The notes under the pieces: model-generated
Told to the model about the DNA's origin: nothing
The model's input: the letters and a program-made list of their open reading frames with translations, nothing else
Database searches by the model: none
Assembly (NCBI RefSeq): GCF_048544455.1
Contig: NC_133534.1
Span: 33,418,217-33,482,216, forward strand
Reading direction: 5' to 3'
DNA length: 64,000 bases
Source of the DNA: Silene latifolia
Lineage: Eukaryota; Streptophyta; Magnoliopsida; Caryophyllales; Caryophyllaceae
Program-made: the position numbers and the translations under genes
In this document: positions 11,801 to 23,671 of the stretch, in pieces
Position numbering within the stretch: the first letter of the stretch is position 1
Layout: every line of letters begins with the position of its first letter

Positions 11801-14800
11801 ATTTTCTGAAAAAAAAAAAAATCCTTCGTGTAAAGCAAAGTAACCCAGGTAAAAAGATTGAAAATTAATTAATAACTCAAGCTAAATCACTAAGGCCTTG
11901 TTTGGATACCAAATATGGAGGGAAAGGGAGGGAAGGGGAGGGGAGGTGGAATGGTGGGTTAGAGTTTTCCCTCCAAATCTTCCCTATGTTGGAGGGGAAT
12001 GGAGGGATCCATTTTCCCTCCCCTCCAAATCCCCCTACCCCCATTTTCTATCCAAACAATGGAAATTGCCTCCCTTCAAATCCCTTCCCTCCCTTTCCTT
12101 CTGAATCCTTCTATCCAAACAAGGCCTAAATGTGTTTTACAACTGGCTTTAAGGCACAAGTAAAAACAAATTATTTCAACGCATGTGAAAAGGGAAATTA
12201 GGTCATTAGTGTGATGATAAATTAGAGTCCATCAAGATCAGCGCAGTTGCGCAGAAGTACATCAAAATTGGGGTCAATTCACAATATGAAACAAGAGGGT
12301 ATACATTATTCTCTCTCAGTTTCTCACAGCTGAGACAGGGTCAAAATCTATTGTACAGTACAACAGTAAGCAGTTATCTATTCAGAAGCTAATAGGACAG
12401 AAGATTTTTCGCAAAGATAACATCTCGGGCCTTGACTACTAAAGAAGAAACAAGAGCATGATGTGTACAGCACAAACCTTCTCCATAAGGGAAACATATA
12501 TTTTGGCAAAACATGGGAAGCTCGGGACCAACGGCTTTAAAGTGATACGAGGAGCAGCGAAAACTTGAAGATCCAACACCTGATAAAATTACAGAGAAAG
12601 GAGGTCATCTCCACCAGTCAGCTTCACAAACTGAGATGAGGAAGCCAATTGTCCTGTTTTACAGAATAAAAGTCAATTTACCTGAGCAGTGGCTCTTAAA
12701 CCGAATGCTTTAACGGCAACCAAAACATTTGGATTCCCTGCCCACTTCAGAGATGGCTCCATTATCAACTCTTTCTCATCTGTGACATAGACTTTCATTC
12801 CTGCAAGAATATGAACAGATGATAAGAAACAGCTGACCAAGAATTTGAAACAACTCAATAGATTATAAGCATTTACTATTTTGAAATAGTATAGATTGAA
12901 GCTGACTGTGCAGCATGGACAACTTTTCATAATCACTAAAGTGGAACTCAAAAGTAAAATGTAATTTTAAAAAGGGATATTTCGCTCATGTCATAGCAAA
13001 ACGGGAGATTCTTCATCCAATTAATCCACCTACTTGATTCCAGATAAGCTAACAATCCTCCTTAAAACTATAGGCTATCACAGGTCACAGCATTCTCAAG
13101 GGATAATTTTGTCATATGTAATACAGCCCAAATTTGGATATGTTCTAACTTTATCTTGATTATCCCATCCTTCTTCCACAAAATACTAGTCGCAACTCGC
13201 AAGAAGTATAACCTTGGAGATAGTAACTAGCTAAACTATCCAGACTCAATACGGTCAGCAATCATCATCTCTAAGCTTCAAAGGCATGGTTGCACACAGC
13301 TGAACACTCTTTAAATAAGAAGATAGTAGTACGTATTATTTATTAAGATTCAAACATACTTGTTAAGTTTCACATTTATTTTCTTCCTTTAATCACTATA
13401 TTAGTTAAGGGATATAAGATTGACTGACCTTGAAATGTTGGTGGCAGGGACCCTAAACTGAGCTTCACAAATTCAACAGAATCAATTTTGTATTTTGGAA
13501 TTTGTTCAGCAATGATAGGCGTGGCAATGTCCTTTACAGTCTTGCATATTGCCTGCATACAAGTGAACAGTAGCAGCACACTGATAGTTTAGACAACAAA
13601 CGATGATTGACCAAAAACAAATATGTACTCCCAAGATCTAGAAAACTTAAAGATACCTTGTCCAGATAGGGCCACATTTGAGCAATAAATTTGTTCAGCC
13701 AATCCATCTATTCAAAAAGATAAGTACAAGAAAACACAACAAGCTGCTATTAGATCCACGAGCCTCTTAATTAGCGTGCCTAATGACAGCCAACCAAAAA
13801 GACAATAGAAACATACGCGATCAAAATCAGGGTTCTTAACCCAGAGGGGGATTTCAGGGAGCAACCGCTGAAGCTTTTCCGCATCTTGCTCTGCCAGTGG
13901 CTGAATATCAGGGTCCTGGTAGGATCAAATACTACCGATCAGAATGTTCAGAATGCTAACATATTTGTCATAAACTAGCATCGTCAGAACAGAATCCACT
14001 ATAATTCTATCAATATTTCCCTTTAATCCCCAACTGATCCGCATATCCACAAACAAGAGGCTTGTCAGTTGAAACTTGAAAGCCATCTCCTTCAAGAGTT
14101 AAAAGAACAAACACGAGGAACGAAGATTGGATGAACTTTACTATATATACTCAAAAAGAAACTGATAACTACAGAAGATTATAATCCCAGTAGCCAAAAA
14201 AAAAAATCATGTGTCCAACTAGATTGTATGTGCACAAGGTGGTATTCCACATCTAAGAGTAACAATTGACATGTACTGTAGCCCAAATACTTGTCTGGGC
14301 TCAGAACTCAGCGGCTCCCGTGTTTCTTGTGAAGAGAACGACAAATAAATCCAACTAAAAGATAAAGACTTGAACACCTAACATTGACATCTTTCCATTG
14401 CAGTGTTTAAGAGAGTGAGCAAATCATGATAAGGTACTGATGAAGAAAGCAAAGCAGAAGCCTTAAATTCCATGCATTAAAATTGCGATAAATTACATAA
14501 GTCCCAACAGTCCAAAATCAGATATCATCGTCAATACAAACGAGGTCCAAATGTTTCACTCGCGCAACAACGAACATGAGTGCTAGCAACAACAATGAAT
14601 GGAACAGGGACTCCAATTATTTGTAGTTTGTACAAATTAGTACACTCAAACCCCAAATCCCTACTTGCTTCCAAAATGACCCAAAACCCCTCTAAATTAC
14701 ACTCCATGTCAAAAAAAAAATCAATACAAAAACACATACTCCAAGCAATATATGATAGTTGTAGAAACATCAACATCACTCATCAGTAGCCTGCAAACAA

Positions 14801-15304
14801 AAATGGTCTAAAAAGGAAAAAGACGATAAGAAATCCGTTTTACGCACAAAGCATATTTGATAATGACCTTAAATGGTCACCACACCAACATTCGTTCTAT
14901 ACCAACAAACACTGTCGCATCAAAATCACTAGTATAGCCTACTGTATCATACATTCATACCCCTTCCACCCCGATCATTTGTTTACATTTTTATCCTCCG
15001 TGAGGGCCAAGAAGTATTGTAATCAGATTGCGAGAAATGGAGTACATTATAACAAAAAAAAAAAAAAACAAAGCAACACATCATATCATATCAAACATTT
15101 TACCCAAAAAACAAAGCAACACATCATCATAATAATAAAACTAAATAAATGAAGAAAAATAGTAATTACCTGAGCATCTGTAGGCTGAAAATAAATGAAA
15201 GAAAAGTATCCAACTGTAAGACCAATTACAATTCCAATACCAAATCCCACAAACCCAAATATAAAACTGAAAATGTTCAATATTGGACTAAAAAACCAAC
15301 TCAT
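8814..15304 (-). CDS. SYT2: Plant synaptotagmin (SYT1/SYT2 group), ER-plasma membrane tether
   Basis: The family tethers endoplasmic reticulum to plasma membrane and transfers lipids. Minus-strand exons are 15304-15170, 13915-13817, 13707-13657, 13552-13429, 12800-12682, 12579-12478, 11398-11324, 10699-10623, 10521-10275, 10061-9726, 9209-9078 and 8954-8814. Splice sites are GT-AG and the phases join to 545 codons plus stop, the normal family length. Residues 10-38 form the N-terminal membrane hairpin. The SMP lipid-transfer domain spans about 67-248. C2A starts near 265, with LMGGADPYVKLKL and YDWEQ supplying calcium-binding Asp residues. C2B starts near 421 and has Asn in HHTNPS where C2A has Asp. 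The EKSRGQIFVELTYK linker and the start of exon 2 look closer to Arabidopsis SYT2 than SYT1 from memory, so the symbol is tentative. Intron 6 carries a MITE, and intron 1 is 1.25 kb. Confidence 0.93.
11894..12126. mobile_element. Tourist-like MITE in synaptotagmin intron 6
   Basis: A 233 bp element with 15-bp terminal inverted repeats, GGCCTTGTTTGGATA at the left and TATCCAAACAAGGCC at the right. TAA flanks both sides (11891-11893 and 12127-12129). This is the PIF/Harbinger Tourist signature. The interior is strongly purine-rich on the left arm and pyrimidine-rich on the right arm. It lies between exons 6 and 7 and does not touch splice sites. Confidence 0.85.
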
Positions 15305-15644
15305 CTTACAAACTTTTCAAAAATTAACAATTACCCAGAAATTATCTCCCAAAACCCACTTCAAAATGATAAATCTTTGGATCAAACAAGTGAAAAAAAA
15401 AAAAAAAGGTACCCAGAAAAACCCTTATTTTACTAACTTAATTGTGATTAGTTAGGAACAGAGGATTTGTTAGTTTTATATTAAGAGCTTAAAAGTGAAA
15501 TTAGTTGGTGAAACGCTTGGAATTTTGAGAAGGGATAAAGATCGACATTATTGACGGTATCAAGCTAAGTGTAATGCGACGTGAGAGGAAAATGAATAAC
15601 ATGGTAATAAAACGGAGGTGTTGGGGATAGTTTCGCAAATGTAA
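15305..15644 (-). promoter_or_regulatory. Proximal upstream region of the synaptotagmin gene
   Basis: This 340-bp stretch lies between the start codon at 15304 and the first MITE. It should hold the 5' leader and core promoter. I see no convincing TATA box, and the A-rich tract near 15393-15408 may belong to the leader. Confidence 0.4.
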
Positions 15645-16458
15645 GAGTAGGTGTCCTGAGAGACGGTAGGGATGTCAATTTCACCCGCATCCATCAAAAC
15701 TCGATCCACCCGATCCTAAAAGATGGATGAAAACCCGACTTAAATGGATGATGGATGGATGACGGATGAAATGGATGTGGATGACGGATGGGTTGGATGA
15801 AGAAATTTCACCCGCTATCCACCCGACATCCATCCATCACCCGATTTTATTACTTTTTATTTAATTTTTTTACATATAACACATTATTAAGATATAAAAT
15901 ATTTAAATTTTCATATTTATCTACTCTCAATATAGATATTTTGTGAACTTACCAACTAGAAAGTTAAACTAAGTAATTATCTAACTTCATTTTTGTAGAG
16001 AAAAAAAATCATTATTTTTTTAAAACTTGAAATATAAATATACACAACACCCGTTTATCACCCGATCCACCCGTTTCATCCACGGATGATGGATGGATGG
16101 ATGACGGATGATATGTTTCATGGATGACGGACGGGTTGGATGAGATTTTAAAAGGACGGATGGATGACGGATAAGGCTTCACCCGACCCGAACTCGATCC
16201 ATTGACATCCCTAAGAGACGGTCTCTTAATAAGCTTTAGTGAGAGACTATTGTACAATTTTAAGAAAAAGTGATACTAAAGGTAATAAAATAGGTACAAA
16301 TCATGATTAATGATAAAATGGGTACATTTATTATGTAAATAGGTACGAAATTACTATGTTACAATCAACAACAAAAGTGGTATGGAATACTAATAAAAGG
16401 GTACGAAATATTGGTCTCTCAATAACTTAGTGAGAGACCGTCTCTCCCAAGTTTTAGT
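15645..16458. mobile_element. Mutator-type MITE, interrupted by another MITE
   Basis: A perfect 10-bp duplication GCAAATGTAA flanks the element (15635-15644 and 16459-16468). Both ends carry GAGAGACGGTCTCT within inverted repeats (left near 15657-15666 then 16222 on, right near 16426-16446 reverse complemented). Without the inserted hAT MITE the element is about 260 bp. A 9-11 bp duplication points to Mutator-like transposase. Its near edge is 341 bp upstream of the synaptotagmin start codon. Confidence 0.75.
15667..16213. mobile_element. hAT-type MITE filled with GGATGAC words, nested
   Basis: A 547 bp element with ends TAGGGATGTCAAT and ATTGACATCCCTA and a perfect 8-bp duplication AGAGACGG (15659-15666 and 16214-16221). 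The interior carries many GGATGGATGACGGATG words on both arms. It inserted into the inner edge of the Mutator-type MITE's left terminal repeat. Confidence 0.85.
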
Positions 16459-16468
16459 GCAAATGTAA

Positions 16469-17283
16469 AGCGTTATTACTCCGTATTGTATTATTTTTTT
16501 ATTTATTTTTTTTGGTACATACCGTATTGTATTATGTGGTGTTACGAGAGACACGCTGTATAGCCGTATAGGTCACCGACTCGCCCTTGTTGTAATATGT
16601 TTATGTCGATTTCTCACAAGTTTAAAGAGACATTGTTGTATAGTCCGTACTTTATTTCTGTGGGAGAGTTGGTTTTTCTTAAGACGGAAATATTCATTTA
16701 TATCTGAATACAATGAGGGCATCTGCAGCAGGAGCTGGACACCAGGGCACCACTAGTCGTAGTCCTGGTTCACAGTCAAGCCAAACCCAACCTAACACAG
16801 GTCAGGCAATGGTCCCTAGAAGGCTAACAAGATCAAACTATCAGCTACCAATCTGGCCAGCTGATAGAGTCCTTAATTAAGTTAGCAGTCCATCAAAATC
16901 CAGGGTTAGTAAATCAGCTTAGCTCAGTTGGCATCAGAATAATAAAGAAACTCGTAGATGAGATGTCACTGTCAAGGTTTCCTCATTTGATCAGGCAAAG
17001 ACCAAGCCAAGGATTCAAGGCCTTTGGAAAGTATACCATAAAGACAAGGCATCTTTTGCTCACTAAAAGAGCAGTTAGAGCCTTGAGACCACAAGGAAAG
17101 CAAACTGTCCAAAGCCTGCACCAGAACAAGCCAAAAGAGAAGACTGACAGCCTGAATTACCTTGTTTACCTATGCTTTTTACCTTAGTTGACCTTTGTAA
17201 AATATTTATCTTATGTTATGTATTTCCTAGATGAATTTGTAGCCCTTAGATCACATTGTACTCAACTGTAAGCACGGGCTGGC
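16469..17283 (+). other. Degenerate retroelement sequence
   Basis: No intact gene. From about 16711 a frame begins with many Ser, Gln and Pro residues and is soon stopped. It could be the tail of a retroelement polyprotein ahead of the LTR-like region to the right. Positions 16469-16700 hold nothing I recognise. Confidence 0.35.
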
Positions 17284-17901
17284 CTATATAAGGATCATTG
17301 CCTCCAACTGAGAAAAACAGGCTTTTGATGAATGAAAACTAACCTTGAGAATTCTCTCAACCAAAAATCAACTTGTGCTTTGATGTAGTTGAGTCCAGGC
17401 CTGTTAATTAACTTGTGCATTGCTGTAGTTAATTGAACAAATTCTGTTGGTATAAATAGATTAATCATGTGCCTTGCTATGGATTAGCTTAGTTGTGTTG
17501 TTTCAAGTTTGAGTCTTTAATCATGTGTCAAGCTGTGGATTTGAGTCTTAAATTTATTAAATTATCATCTTAATAAGTGTCCAGTGATTCTTCTGTTGAG
17601 TTTGAGGTCATAATTATATCGAGTTACCAGTCCAAATCTATAAACTACTTCAGTTCAGGAAAACTGTCAAAGTCACAAGTACCAGACTGTCTTGCTCGAA
17701 TGATTAAATATAGTTAGAATGCTCCTAAAATCTTGAAACTTTACTCAGAGTATATTTATATAATGAAGTTGATTACCACAAAATTTCAAAATCTGTGGAG
17801 GTCATTTGATATTTTATCCAAGTCAACAAAATTTATTGCATCAAGCCTTTGTCAGTCTAATTTCCCTTAAATTAGTGACTGCCCTAGGTTATTACAGTGC
17901 A
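17284..17901 (+). repeat. LTR-like sequence with TATA box and altered primer site
   Basis: CTATATAAGG at 17284-17293 looks like an LTR core promoter. The stretch ends ACAGTGCA at 17901. A primer-binding-like TGGTACCAAGAGTC begins at 17905, a variant of the TGGTATCAGAGCC usually seen at this place. The left edge of the LTR is not clear. The duplicated block of the window begins inside it at 17574. Confidence 0.45.
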
Positions 17902-18011
17902 AATTGGTACCAAGAGTCAGGTTATAACACAATTCCACCTTTTTGTTAGTCATGGGTTGAGAGTATTGTGAATTCATTATCCCTAACTACTTTAAAAACA
18001 CAAAATAACCA

Positions 18012-18257
18012 TGGAGTGAAGAGAGACTTGCTGGAATAGAGCAGAAAGTAGATCAGCTAGCAGGAACTGTTAATGTGATGGTTAATGCTATGAATGCTGT
18101 CATGGAGAGCATCCCAAATCCTGGTCCTAGAAGACCACCCTCAGTCAGAGGCAGAGTCAGGCGTAGGGGCTTCCATGTAGGAGCAGAAAGGCCACAACAA
18201 CCACACCATAAGCAAGAAGAATGGTCTGATTCAAATGAGAGCAACAGGACTAATTGA
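18012..18257 (+). pseudogene. Gag-like remnant, copy 1
   Basis: An open stretch of about 80 codons with a coiled-coil-like start (GIEQKVDQLAGTVNVMVNAM), then basic and Pro/Arg-rich residues. It lies about 100 bp after the primer-like site at 17905, where a gag would start. An ATG at 18011 in another frame is closed at once by TGA. The frame ends where the next element begins at 18255. It is too short to assign to copia or gypsy. Confidence 0.45.
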
Positions 18258-20530
18258 TGCGCATTCTTGCATTTAAACCGTTTTATCAACTCTTGCACTT
18301 AAACAACCACGATCGATCAGTAGAGGCCGCGAACGCGGGTGGGATTGGATGTCCGATTAAAGGACTTCCCAATGGGTACCCTCACCCTTACTCAGAACCT
18401 TTGGATAGTGGATGGCCTTATCCAGGGCGTACGAGAGTCATTTTAGCGATAAGATGCTAAAGGGGGACGAGTCCTTATCTTTAGTGCCTATGTCGAGCAC
18501 CGCTTTTTGCCTTGATTGACTGAGGTATAAAATAGATTTCGAACGGTTTCCAAGCATCTCATAATTGCTTGGTGGCGACTCCGAACATCTCTGCATCGTT
18601 TTGAGACCTTTACCGAGACGAAACCGACCAATCTAAAGCGATCCTATCGAAAGCATTTTTTACGCCACCGAGCGTGGCTTTCAAACCGCTGTATGTCCAC
18701 ATATTGGCTTGGCGTGCAGGTGTCCCAAGTCCATAGAACTACTCGACTAAAAGCCCTTATCTCCTCCACTTTTCATTCTTATATTCATATCTTCATTTCT
18801 TTCTTCACCAAAAATTCCCAAAAAACCTCCATTGTTGTTCCATTATGCTTGGGATTCATCCTATTACTCCTCTTTTCTCACCTAGTTCTATTAACTTGTC
18901 AAGGTAATCTTATTCATCCTCTTCCACCTTCTCTCCCAATTTTAGTTTTTCTTAGATCTACTCTTGAATCATTTGAGTTTTGTTAATTAGTTACCCATTT
19001 TACTTAATTCATGATATTAGTGAACTTCTTACACCATTATTTTTGATAAAAATCAAATTTTTGTGATGAAATTTTGTCCACCATTGATGAACTCGAAAAT
19101 GGTGTTCTTGAGTCAATATGGGATTTTGGTATTTGTTGTTGTGTCTAATTGGACAACAAAGGCTTAAACTTTGTTATTATGGATGGATCTTGTTTAATAT
19201 GAGAAAATTTCGTCTCAAATTTTCGAATTGTAGGTGAGCCATGCCCAAATTTTGATTTTTCTTGGGTAAAACTTGATATTATCGCCTTATGAGACTACTG
19301 TCTTGGTTAATAATGTAGTATGTGGTTCCAAAATGAAACAAATACCGTCTTAAAACTTGGGTGAAATTTTCCAACTTCTCTTAAAACCCCCATGAACATG
19401 TATTTTTGTGTCTTAAGGATGGTTTTACTATGTTGATTGGATTGTAAAATTGATAGTTGTTCGTTGTTACTATACTATGGGATGAATTAAGGCAAATGTT
19501 GTCTTAAAGTGTGGTCAAATTCTTGAAAATCCGATACTAATCATGTCGAAATTTTTATTTTTATGCTTACTACTTGTGTTGCTTACTCATGACTTCTTAA
19601 AACTCCAAGCCCATGATGCTTGAAATAGCCGTACATTTAAAATTTATCCGACACAAGGACTTTAAAATGGCAAAGGAAGCATTTCACTTGCCCGAATTTC
19701 TTTTAAATTTTTAACAAGTTAATTCTCATTTTAATCGATTTTAACGAATTACGTTGATTTCAATACCACGTAACCTCTTAAGTTAAGACTTTAAAGTGTT
19801 TAAATTTTCAAAGTTTAAGCAAATGGCTAATATGGTTAGAGTCTAATGTAGTGTGTCATGGTTGAGTCATATTGGACAAGTTGGATGATGAACAAGAGTT
19901 GTGCATGTGATTAAATTCATGTTTTAAAACCATATTATATCACAAGAATTTCAATTTCCGGAAAAGAATTTGTAACATGAGAAAATTTTGAAATGTTGGT
20001 TAAAATACAAAGAGAACTATATTGGGAATTCCGTTTACTTGTCATCCACCAATTTGAGAAGTAGAGAAAATTTTCATTCATATCCAAAATTGGCTTCAAA
20101 TTCTTACCTTTCCAATTTCATATCTTGTGTGTGATTCTCTCTTACAACATGTCAAGGAACACTAGGAGCGGTCGTGGAAGGAATGCCCGCCAACCACAAC
20201 AAGAGGCACCGCCCGCTATCACCCTTCCGGGCTACCCGACAATAGCCTTTGGGAGTGAGGAACACTGGAGTAATTTTTAGGTCATAGCCACTAGGAGGAT
20301 GGACGCCAAAAGTGCACGTCGGTAAGTACCTTGGAGGCCTTGGGGATAGAGAAGGAAGTACATGACATCTTTACGGTTCTTGGGTTGGAGGGATTGTAAA
20401 ACTTAGAGGAGATAAGCTATCATAACCTCACCCTCGAGTTTTTTGAGCTCCTTCACGTATGATAAGGAAACCCATGATGTGAGTTTTAGGTTCAATAATA
20501 CCACCTTCAACCTAGGTAGTAATGCCTTTG
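18255..20530 (+). mobile_element. 5' part of a Tat/Athila-type Ty3/gypsy element, copy 1
   Basis: The element starts TGATGCGCATTC right after the gag-like remnant. At 18573 TGGCGACTCCG resembles the tRNA-Arg type primer site of Tat/Ogre elements, so the LTR probably ends near there, although the exact end is unclear. A long non-coding leader (18730-20148) precedes an accessory ORF at 20149. The copy stops at 20530 (CTTTG), where the LTR of the large non-coding element begins. Confidence 0.55.
20149..20280 (+). pseudogene. Start of Athila ORF1-like accessory gene, copy 1
   Basis: The frame starts MSRNTRSGRGRNARQPQQ, a basic N-terminus like that of plant gypsy accessory ORF1 proteins, and is closed by TAG at 20278. 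Related residues continue in shifted frames to 20530. The rest of the gene is found only after the insertion, from 43238. Function is unknown in the family. Confidence 0.55.
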
Positions 20531-21190
20531 TGTAATACTACGGTTTTCTATGTCTTTGGGTACTCTATCGAGTGGGGCTTACACTATTGAGTAAGTAAGT
20601 TGTTTTACAAAACAGTGTTCTGTCTGATGGGTACTCGATCGAGTATGTATGGCACTCGATCGAGTAAGGGTCACTCGATCGAGTAAGTGTGTTTTACGGG
20701 TGATTTTGACGGGTTTTGTTAATAATGCGGGATTAGTATATAAAGCCTCCGTCATCTTTCTTAATCTCTTTTATCATTCTAAAAACCCCTTTTGAGAAGA
20801 AATTAAAAGAAGTTACGTAAGTTGTGATCCTTGTGTCAAGGGTAAGCTTTTTATATAATTTTTATAATGTTTTGTTAAAGTTGGTTGAAACCCTAATTGG
20901 GTAATTTGGGGGTTTTGGGGAGTATTGTTGATGTTAGATTGTGATTGTATGATTGTATGTTTGATAGGAAGTAATTTCAGGGAAGGACGATGTTGATTAG
21001 CTGATTGTGACGATCTTGGTGATTGTTGTTCCAGGTAGGGTTTCCCTACTCAGTATTAGTTACATGATTGTGTGGTGATTGTCGTCGTGACGATTGGTTA
21101 AGTATATTGTTGGTTGTTTTGGATAGTTGTTGATTTCATATTGTTGATTGGTTTGTATCTGTCTGTGATCTTTGGGGCGCGTCCCTGGCT
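20531..21190 (+). repeat. Truncated LTR of the large non-coding element, copy 1
   Basis: The sequence begins TGTAATACTACGG and matches the first 660 bp of the LTR at 26630-27945. It is cut at CCTGGCT and joined to a copia primer site. It carries three perfect ACTCGATCGAGT palindromes. Confidence 0.9.
20562..20684. repeat. TCGATCGA palindrome array 1
   Basis: Perfect ACTCGATCGAGT at 20633-20644, 20654-20665 and 20673-20684, plus a one-mismatch copy at 20562-20573. Repeat-to-repeat steps of the perfect copies are 21 and 19 bp. Confidence 0.95.
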
Positions 21191-21672
21191 CTGATACCGA
21201 TTGAAAGAAAAGTAGATCTATATACATAACATACTCATATATGTTTAAATTTAATTTGTCATAAAATTAACAAATGATCTTATGCATGCAAACTAATGAA
21301 CAATATAAAGGAGAAAACATTGTCTTACATTGGAAATTTGGTTAATGTGGGCACAAGAGAGATCACCTTTCTCTCTTGTTCTTGAGCTTTCCCTTAATGG
21401 AAGAACTAAGATCCAAGTATAGGATCTCTCCCAAAGCTATATACCCAAAGCTCACTCTTAATAAAATTAATACTATGAATACTAGATAATATTAATTTTT
21501 GTAGAAAAATGACCCAAAATAATTTGGTTATAATCTCCCAAAACCGGTTAGGAGAGGAGAAGAGGAAGTGGAATATTTTTATCTCTCTAAAAATATTTTG
21601 ATGATATGAATGAATGAATAATGAAAGACAATAACATTATTGTGTATATGGTAAAATTGAGAGGAAAAACCA
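21191..21672 (-). mobile_element. Ty1/copia LTR remnant with primer site
   Basis: On the minus strand a 5' LTR end (…CTTTCA at 21202) is followed by a primer-site variant, GGTATCAGAGCC. The layout of the LTR (TGAAAG start on the plus strand, TTCTTGAGCT, GGGCACAA) resembles the LTRs of the complete copia element at 30903-40128, so the two are related. The interior is gone. The far side is cut by the CACTA element. Confidence 0.7.
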
Positions 21673-23671
21673 CACTACTACAGATACAGGCTATAACAAC
21701 GGTCAAAAACCGTTGTTATATAAAAAAGCGGACGTTGTTAAAGCGTCCGTTGTAAAAGGTTTTAACAACGGTTGGTTTTCTTAAGGAAACCGTTGTGAAA
21801 AATATTAACAACGGTTTTAAGTATAAAAACCCGTTGTGGAAAGTGTGACTCAATTTTGGGGGGAAAGTTATAACAACGGGTTGTTTGTAAATAACCGTTG
21901 TTGTTTTTTCTTAAAAAATAAAAAAAAAATTAAATTAAATATTACTAGATGCATGTATAATTACGGCCCGTTAGAATTCCGATGCATGCAGAATATCCCT
22001 TAAATTAATTACCAACGGTTTTGAAAAAACTTATAAATGTGACTAGCTATAAATATTAAAGCATCCTTTACTAACATTCATTAATTGAAACAACATGGCA
22101 ATGAACCCTAATTTTATCAACAACGAAGAATGACTTACACAAACGATTGAAGATGATGGGAAGGTTCTCGCCGGGCTTCCCGCCGATCAACACCCATTAA
22201 TCAAAGCATCCCTTGAACATCAACGGAATTATTGGATTAAGAGGCGTGAAGCAGTCCGGCTTGTCAACAAAGCCTCATCATCATCATCATCTTCATACCC
22301 TCGTCGGCCTGTTACTCGCAACTTGGTTTGACGAGAGATATGTTGAGTTGTACTCTTCCAACCTTATCTCCACATGCAAGTCGTGTCCTTGCATATATTC
22401 AATCTGTTATTGCAAAATATGAAGCCAATGACCCGGAAGTTAGCGGTATACCAGAGTGGCGTGATTGGTGGCGGGTTGAGAAGCGCTTTTTACGCTTAAC
22501 AGGGGTTGTTCGGCTTATTATACATCTTTTGATTTCGATAATTGCTGTAATGTATTTGGTTTAAAATTAAATGAAATGATCATTTTGAAAGTGTTGAGTT
22601 ATGCTTTTTTGATTTGCTTCCATTTTTTCAACTCCATAGATCAGTCATCATCAAGATCCAGTTATTATTGCCATCATTGTCAATAAGATTTGAAGCAAAC
22701 ATTGAGAGATATGATGATGATTATGGCACAACTTCCTAACATATATATTAATTAAAAAACAACTCAACCCACACATTGCTTAGTATAAATACATTGCATT
22801 ATCTCAACTAACATGCATTTCCATTATCTCAATATATTCTCCAAACCCTAACTACTAAAACAAACTCCAAATAAATTAACCCTCTCCTTAATCTTTCAAA
22901 ACAAACTCCAAACTCCAACAAAATGAATGATATCATCCTTAAGACTCTTACTATGCTCGATCCGTACTGAAGGACGCCAAAGAAGATGGAAATGAAATAA
23001 TTAGAAACACATACATGGAAATGAAATAATTAGCAGATGCTGAACGGAACCTAATTAATGGTCAATAAAAACACATACATGGAAATGAAATAATTAGAAA
23101 AATAAAATAATGACGATGAAACAAACCGATAATTACGTAACGTACGTAAAGAGACGATGAAATCAACAAAGTGACGGCGAGAAGATAAAGCGACGATGAG
23201 AAAGAGAGAAAGAGACAATGAGAAAGTGTGTGTTTTGTGTTTGTGTTTGGTCTTCTTTGGGTTTGTGTTTGTGTATTAAGGTTTGTGTTTTTTGTGGCTG
23301 CAGAGACTTGTGTTTGTGTGGTTTAGAGTATGGAAGGTATTGACAACGGTTATTAAACAACAACCGTTGTGAAATATGTTTTAACAACGGTTGTAAAAAA
23401 TACCCGTTGTTAAATAAGTTTTAACAACGGGTTTCAAAAATAACCGTTGTGATTACTTTTCACTAACTTTGCGCCAATTTTGCGCCAAATTATTAACAAC
23501 GGTTGTTCATGTGTGACCCGTTGTTAAAACGAATAACAACGGTTTTTATAACCATACCCGTTGTAATTGATTATAGTAAAATTCGCGCCATACATTCTAC
23601 AACGTCTATTGTGATTTTCGTGAATAATCGTTGTTAAAGGGGCGTTGTAGTTGCCTTGATTTGTAGTAGTG
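21673..23671. mobile_element. Non-autonomous CACTA (En/Spm) element
   Basis: The element starts CACTACTACAG and ends TGTAGTAGTG, about 10-bp perfect inverted termini. Both subterminal regions (21690-21905 and 23338-23640) are packed with AACAACGG and its complement CCGTTGTT, often paired as small hairpins, as expected for CACTA transposase binding sites. There is no transposase. The 3-bp flanks (CCA on the left, TAA on the right) do not match, so the two ends no longer sit in the original target. A broken non-transposase frame lies at 22095-22564. Confidence 0.85.
22095..22564 (+). pseudogene. Unrecognised gene fragment carried by the CACTA element
   Basis: A frame starting at 22095 runs about 80 codons with two TGA stops, one near codon 13. 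It includes AGLPADQHPLIKASLEHQ and a Ser run coded by TCA repeats. A shifted frame then continues to 22564, with IPEWRDWWRVEKRFLRLTGV and a hydrophobic tail. Codon-like order and a charged middle suggest a once real protein of about 155 residues, broken by stops and one frameshift. I do not recognise it. It may be a captured host gene or an element-specific protein. Confidence 0.5.

Larger units (their letters stand above)
17574..21190 (+). repeat. Segmental duplication, copy 1
   Basis: This 3617-bp block matches 23672-27289 in direct orientation. I noted about 15 differences including a 1-bp indel, near 0.4%. The block runs from inside an LTR, through a gag-like remnant and the first part of a gypsy element, into the LTR of the large non-coding element. 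Its left neighbour is the normal LTR sequence. On the right it is fused to a copia primer-binding site. Confidence 0.95.

Noticed and set aside
18693-18986. 97-codon frame present in both duplication copies
   Set aside because: It is identical in both copies only because the duplication is recent. It lies in the leader of a gypsy element and has no recognisable domain.
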